From Candidatus Komeilibacteria bacterium (lineage in GTDB: Bacteria > Patescibacteriota > Patescibacteriia > UBA1558 > 2-01-FULL-52-15), in NCBI GenBank assembly GCA_016204595.1, contig JACQKJ010000024.1, forward strand, positions 1-8,684: a DNA stretch of 8,684 bases, read 5' to 3'. Of the stretch, positions 5,654 through 8,684 are shown one piece after another; within the stretch, counting starts at the first letter, position 1, and the number at the start of each line of letters is the position of its first letter. A program made the position numbers and the translations under genes. The notes under the pieces were generated by a model. The model was not told where the DNA came from. It saw nothing but the letters and a program-made list of their open reading frames with translations, and ran no database searches.

Positions 5654-6187
5654 ATGGTCGAGATCAAAGCACAATTGAGACACTTGCGCATGTCACCCAA
5701 AAAGGTGCGTCTTGTTGCTGGCGCCATCAAAGGTTTGTCTGCGGAGGACGCGTTGGCTCGTCTGCAGTTCATTCACAAAGCTCCCTCGCCCATTCTTGCG
5801 AAATTAGTGCGCTCGGCGCTCGCGAACGCGCGGCACAACAACAATCTGACCGACGATCTCATGATGGTGAAGAGTATTATCGTGGAAGAGGGCGTAGCGC
5901 TGAAACGCTGGAAACCGGCGGCATTCGGTTCGGCCCATCCGTATAAGAAACGTGCAAGCCATGTGAGGCTGGTACTGGGATTGAAAGCGGGCGCGAAACT
6001 GCCGAAAGGCATTGTTGAGTCGTCGGCAGCCGCTGTGAAAGATGCATCGAACGTGCCGGCTGAGAAAGATGCAAAACAGGATGCAAAAAAAGAACCGAAG
6101 CTTACAGAGAAGAAACCGGCGCGTACACCACTGCTGAGGCGATCCGCGAAGAAACCGGTGGCGGAAAAGAAAAAAGCTAACGAATAA
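5654..6187 (+). CDS. rplV: 50S ribosomal protein L22 with long basic tail
   Basis: L22 binds all 23S rRNA domains, and its beta-hairpin narrows the exit tunnel. The core (residues 1-119) contains LRHLRMSPKKVRLVAGAIKG, ALANARHNNN, ALKRWKPAAFGSAHPYKKRASHV and RLVLGL. At the hairpin tip the usual PRAxGRA reads PAAFGSA, so conserved basic residues are replaced by Ala, Phe and Ser. Residues 120-177 form a Lys/Ala-rich tail (KQDAKKEPKLTEKKPART, ending VAEKKKANE) that is probably disordered. With it the protein has 177 residues, against about 110-120 normally. The ATG is 2 nt after rpsS and has no Shine-Dalgarno sequence, so it is probably coupled to rpsS translation. Confidence 0.97.
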   Translation: MVEIKAQLRHLRMSPKKVRLVAGAIKGLSAEDALARLQFIHKAPSPILAKLVRSALANARHNNNLTDDLMMVKSIIVEEGVALKRWKPAAFGSAHPYKKRASHVRLVLGLKAGAKLPKGIVESSAAAVKDASNVPAEKDAKQDAKKEPKLTEKKPARTPLLRRSAKKPVAEKKKANE

Positions 6188-6189
6188 CT

Positions 6190-6900
6190 ATGGGACAGAA
6201 GGTCAATCCAACGGTATTCCGACTGGGATTAAGTCAGCAATGGCGGTCCCGCTGGTTTAGCGACAAAGGCTACGCGCAGATGCTCAGGCAGGATGTGAAC
6301 GTGCGCAAATTTTTGATGGGCAAACTGAAGGACGCGGGAATCGACCGTATCGACATCGAACGTTTCCGCGGTGAGTTCGTCGTTACGATCATTGCCGCAA
6401 AACCCGGCATCATCATCGGCCGCGGCGGCACGGGAATAGAAGATTTAAAAAAGGAGATTCAGAAGAAATTTTTGAAAGGAGCGACATCGCTCAAGGTTAA
6501 CATTCAGGAAGTGGACAATCCGAATTTATCTGCAGGAGCGGTACTTCAGATCTGCATTTCTGATCTGGAAAAACGTATCCCTTTCAGACGCATCATGAAG
6601 CAGAATATCGATAAGGTCCTGAAGGCCGGAGCCCAAGGCGTGAAAATAAGGGTGTCAGGACGATTGAACGGAGCGGAGATCGCACGCCGGGAAACATTGA
6701 CGCAGGGCAAGATACCGTTGCATACCTTGCGAGGTAATATACAGTATGCACGAGGCGCAGCGCGCACAACCTACGGAGCTATTGGCGTGAAGGTGTGGAT
6801 CTACCGGGGTTTATATTTTGCCGAACAGCCATCAGAAAATGCCGTGCAGAAACCGGCTCCGAGAATGATGCGCAGAGCCTCGATTACGAAGCAAAAATAA
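6190..6900 (+). CDS. rpsC: 30S ribosomal protein S3
   Basis: S3 lies at the mRNA entry channel and contributes to ribosomal mRNA unwinding. The 236-residue product is full length. It begins MGQKVNPTVFRLG. The KH domain motif GIIIGRGG spans 73-80. The C-terminal domain shows PFRRIMKQNIDKVLKAGAQGVKIRVSGRLNGAEIARRE, with Arg133, Arg134 and Lys137 matching the basic residues implicated in helicase action in E. coli S3. It continues LHTLRGNIQYARGAARTTYGAIGVKVWIY, then a short basic tail. The ATG is 2 nt after rplV, without a Shine-Dalgarno sequence. Confidence 0.99.
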   Translation: MGQKVNPTVFRLGLSQQWRSRWFSDKGYAQMLRQDVNVRKFLMGKLKDAGIDRIDIERFRGEFVVTIIAAKPGIIIGRGGTGIEDLKKEIQKKFLKGATSLKVNIQEVDNPNLSAGAVLQICISDLEKRIPFRRIMKQNIDKVLKAGAQGVKIRVSGRLNGAEIARRETLTQGKIPLHTLRGNIQYARGAARTTYGAIGVKVWIYRGLYFAEQPSENAVQKPAPRMMRRASITKQK

Positions 6901-6906
6901 CACGAT

Positions 6907-7320
6907 ATGCTCGCGCCAAAGAAAGTAAAATTCAGAAAATCACAGCGCTCCGACCAGATCAAGGGTATCGCCAGCCGTATGAACGAAGTAAGCTTCGGGC
7001 AGTACGGTTTGAAATCGATGTCCGCGTCATGGGTGACGTCGCGGCAGATTGAAGCCGCGCGCCGAGCGATGACCCGTTTTATCGCCCGCGGCGGTCGCGT
7101 ATGGATCCGCATTTTTCCGGATAAATCCATCACCACCAAAGGGAATGAGATGCCGATGGGCAAAGGCAAGGGTGCTGTTGATCATTATGTTGCTGTCGTC
7201 AAACCCGGTACGGTCCTTTTTGAAATGAGCGGCGTTGACCGTGCAACTGCGGAAAAAGCGATGGGTCTGGCAAGCTATAAGCTTCCGGTTAAGACAAAGT
7301 TCGTCATCAGACATCACTAG
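6907..7320 (+). CDS. rplP: 50S ribosomal protein L16
   Basis: L16 organises the A-site side of the large subunit and helps tRNA accommodation. The 137-residue product has the normal length and begins MLAPKKVKFRKSQR, followed by FGQYGLKSMSASWVTSRQIEAARRAMTRFIARGGRVWIRIFPDKSITTK. Next comes EMPMGKGKGAVDHYVAVVKPGTVLFEMSGV. Pro83 occupies the place of the arginine (E. coli Arg81 in VRMGKGKG) that is hydroxylated in E. coli, so that modification cannot occur here. The gene lies 6 nt after rpsC, lacks a Shine-Dalgarno sequence, and ends in TAG one base before rpmC. Confidence 0.98.
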   Translation: MLAPKKVKFRKSQRSDQIKGIASRMNEVSFGQYGLKSMSASWVTSRQIEAARRAMTRFIARGGRVWIRIFPDKSITTKGNEMPMGKGKGAVDHYVAVVKPGTVLFEMSGVDRATAEKAMGLASYKLPVKTKFVIRHH

Positions 7321-7321
7321 T

Positions 7322-7537
7322 ATGAAATTGAAGGAATTACGAGAAACGGAGCAAAAAGTACTGCAAGATCGCCTTGCTGAATTGCGTGAAAAGGAACGAT
7401 CCATCAAATTCGGATTGGGCAACCGCGAGGTGAAGAATATCAGGGAAGTCCGCGGCGTGAAACGGGAGATCGCTCATATCCTGACAGTTATTTCGGAGCG
7501 GCGGCACGCCGGTACTGAGAAAGCTACAAAGGAATAA
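7322..7537 (+). CDS. rpmC: 50S ribosomal protein L29
   Basis: L29 is a small helical protein at the tunnel exit next to L23. The 71-residue product shows the family pattern of two antiparallel helices: MKLKELRETEQKVLQDRLAELREKERSIKF, then IREVRGVKREIAHILTVISER. A short polar tail follows. The ATG at 7322 comes one base after the rplP stop. The frame is open further upstream, but those codons lie inside rplP in another frame, and similarity starts at MKLKEL. Confidence 0.95.
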   Translation: MKLKELRETEQKVLQDRLAELREKERSIKFGLGNREVKNIREVRGVKREIAHILTVISERRHAGTEKATKE

Positions 7538-7540
7538 TCC

Positions 7541-7813
7541 ATGGAAAAAACAGCGATCAAGAAAAGAAGGCTCAAAGGAACGGTGACAAGCGCTAAGATG
7601 CAAAAGAACGTTGTGGTTCGTGTTGACCGATCCGTGATGCACCCCAAGTACCATAAGGCGCATACTGTCAGTACAAAGTACAAAGCGCATGACGAGAAGG
7701 GCCTGTGCCATGAAGGCGATAGGGTGGTCATTGAAGCGTGCCGGCCGATCTCGAAGGACAAGTGCTGGCGAGTCGTCGAACGCAGTGCGAAAGCCGGAAA
7801 GGAAACGGAATAA
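7541..7813 (+). CDS. rpsQ: 30S ribosomal protein S17
   Basis: S17 is a primary 16S rRNA-binding OB-fold protein of the small-subunit body. The 90-residue product matches the family: RRLKGTVTSAKMQKNVVVRVDR, HPKYHKAHTVSTKYKAHDEKG, GDRVVIEACRPISKDKCWRVVE. A short charged tail ends it. AAAGGA (7528-7533) lies 7 nt before the ATG, and the gene begins 3 nt after rpmC. Confidence 0.98.
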   Translation: MEKTAIKKRRLKGTVTSAKMQKNVVVRVDRSVMHPKYHKAHTVSTKYKAHDEKGLCHEGDRVVIEACRPISKDKCWRVVERSAKAGKETE

Positions 7814-7814
7814 C

Positions 7815-8186
7815 ATGGTACAGCATCGTTCAATGCTGCAAGTTGCGGATAATTCCGGCGCGAAGCTCGTGCAGTGCATTCGGGTGCTTGGCGGCTACAA
7901 AAAAAGGTATGCCATCATCGGCGATATCGTGACCGTGGTCGTGAAGCATGCTCAGCCGCATGCGCAGGTGAAGAAGAGCGAGATCCATCATGCGGTCGTC
8001 GTGCGCCAGCGCAAAGAACTGAGGCGCGCGGACGGTTCATACGTGCGTTTTGATGATAATGCCGTCGTACTGATCGACAAGGCCAATAAGGAACCGAAGG
8101 GCACTCGTATTTTCGGACCCATCGCACGCGAATTGCGCAGCAAGGGATTTACCAAGATCATTTCGCTCGCTCCGGAGGTCGTATAA
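7815..8186 (+). CDS. rplN: 50S ribosomal protein L14
   Basis: L14 lies at the subunit interface, forms bridges with the small subunit and binds ribosome silencing factor in other bacteria. The 123-residue product is the normal length: MVQHRSMLQVADNSGAK, CIRVLGGYKKRYA, GDIVTVVVK, VVVRQRKELRRADGSYVRFDDNAVVLIDKANKEPKGTRIFGPIARELR and FTKIISLAPEVV. The ATG at 7815 is one base after the rpsQ stop, with AAAGGA at 7798-7803. A longer open frame upstream overlaps rpsQ and has no similarity to L14. Confidence 0.99.
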   Translation: MVQHRSMLQVADNSGAKLVQCIRVLGGYKKRYAIIGDIVTVVVKHAQPHAQVKKSEIHHAVVVRQRKELRRADGSYVRFDDNAVVLIDKANKEPKGTRIFGPIARELRSKGFTKIISLAPEVV

Positions 8187-8190
8187 TCGC

Positions 8191-8505
8191 ATGAAAACCA
8201 GCATCAAACTCAACGATCAGGTGCGCGTCATCGTCGGCAAAGACCGCGGCAAGACCGGCAAGGTCATTCAGGTGCTCCCTGAGGACCATATGGTCGTCGT
8301 TGAAGGCGTGAACAAAATGTTCAAGCATATCAGATCGCCGAAACGCGGCGAGAAAGGGCAGCGTATCGAATTCGCCGGCCCCCTGCGGATCGGCAAGGTC
8401 ATGCTGGTATGCCCGAAATGCGGCAAACCAACGAGAATTACCGTTACGCGCACCGGGAAGAAGCGCAATCGGATCTGCAAAAAATGTAAGATAGCATTTG
8501 AATAA
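8191..8505 (+). CDS. rplX: 50S ribosomal protein L24
   Basis: L24 starts large-subunit assembly and later sits near the tunnel exit. The 104-residue product has the KOW segment near its N-terminus (VRVIVGKDRGKTGKVIQVLPEDHMVVVEGVN), then GPLRIGKVMLVCPKCGKPTRI. Four cysteines (74, 77, 96 and 99) in two CxxC pairs form a probable zinc ribbon, found in some bacterial L24 proteins and absent from E. coli L24. GGAGG (8174-8178) precedes the ATG by 12 nt, and the gene begins 4 nt after rplN. Confidence 0.98.
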   Translation: MKTSIKLNDQVRVIVGKDRGKTGKVIQVLPEDHMVVVEGVNKMFKHIRSPKRGEKGQRIEFAGPLRIGKVMLVCPKCGKPTRITVTRTGKKRNRICKKCKIAFE

Positions 8506-8520
8506 CGTATATGCATACGT
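8505..8520 (+). other. Hairpin presenting the rplE AUG in its loop
   Basis: ACGTAT (8505-8510) and ATACGT (8515-8520) form a perfect 6-bp stem with the loop ATGC. The loop carries the first in-frame ATG of rplE (8511). The stem overlaps the last base of the rplX stop codon. It is AT-rich and short, so stability is modest. Confidence 0.4.
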
Positions 8521-8684
8521 CGAGCATGAAACAGTTGTATATGAAGGAGATCGTACCGCGCTTGAAGAAAGAGCTGGGTATTTCGAATACCTTGGCGGTT
8601 CCGCGCGTGACCAAGCTCGTGCTCAACGTAGGCCTTTCGAAAAGCTTGACCGATAAGCGGTATGTCGATTTCGCGGAAAAGACG
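8511..8684 (+). CDS. rplE: 50S ribosomal protein L5, N-terminal part (cut by window edge)
   Basis: L5 binds 5S rRNA and contacts S13 in the small-subunit head. Only the first 58 codons are present. They read MHTSSMKQLYMKEIVPRLKKELGISNTLAVPRVTKLVLNVGLSK..., matching the L5 start pattern (YxxEIVPxLxxxxG, VPRxxKxVLNxG). The order after rplX is also as expected. ATG at 8511 is taken as the start, but ATG at 8526 (MKQLYMKEIV) gives a length closer to the usual N-terminus and is equally possible. Neither has a Shine-Dalgarno sequence. The truncation is only the end of the window. Confidence 0.95.
   Translation, partial: MHTSSMKQLYMKEIVPRLKKELGISNTLAVPRVTKLVLNVGLSKSLTDKRYVDFAEKT

Overview
The window is a ribosomal-protein superoperon of a bacterium, read entirely on the + strand. 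It holds one short hypothetical gene, then tuf (EF-Tu), then the S10 cluster and the start of the spc cluster in canonical order: rpsJ, rplC, rplD, rplW, rplB, rpsS, rplV, rpsC, rplP, rpmC, rpsQ, rplN, rplX and a truncated rplE that runs off the right edge. No expected gene is missing from this stretch, and every ribosomal gene looks intact.

The likely source is a Candidate Phyla Radiation (Patescibacteria) organism, probably Parcubacteria-like. The signs are a long lysine-rich N-terminal extension on L23 (MSLFDRFKKEKK...), an L16 reading EMPMGKGKG where other bacteria have an arginine, low-complexity tails on L3, L22 and S19, and small palindromes built on TCCGCC...GGCGGA, which I associate from memory with these genomes. 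This is inference. The genetic code looks standard: no in-frame TGA is needed, and all complete genes end in TAA or TAG.

Layout. Positions 1-45 carry a small hairpin. Positions 46-501 encode a 151-residue protein of unknown function that contains an in-frame palindromic element. Positions 502-737 are the tuf promoter and a long structured 5' leader. Positions 738-1925 are tuf. A 64-nt gap with a 19-bp perfect inverted repeat leads to rpsJ. A 275-nt gap with several potential RNA stems, bounded by a 9-bp direct repeat, separates rpsJ from rplC. From rplC to rplE the genes are packed 1-17 nt apart.

Function. The genes supply EF-Tu and proteins of both ribosomal subunits, probably from one transcript started at an extended -10 promoter upstream of tuf. 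Many internal genes lack a Shine-Dalgarno sequence and sit almost on the preceding stop codon, which suggests translational coupling. I found no previously undescribed enzymatic or defence system. The unusual content is the palindromic and structured elements lodged in the non-ribosomal gene and in the only loose gaps of the operon, plus lineage-specific changes in L3, L16, L22 and L23.
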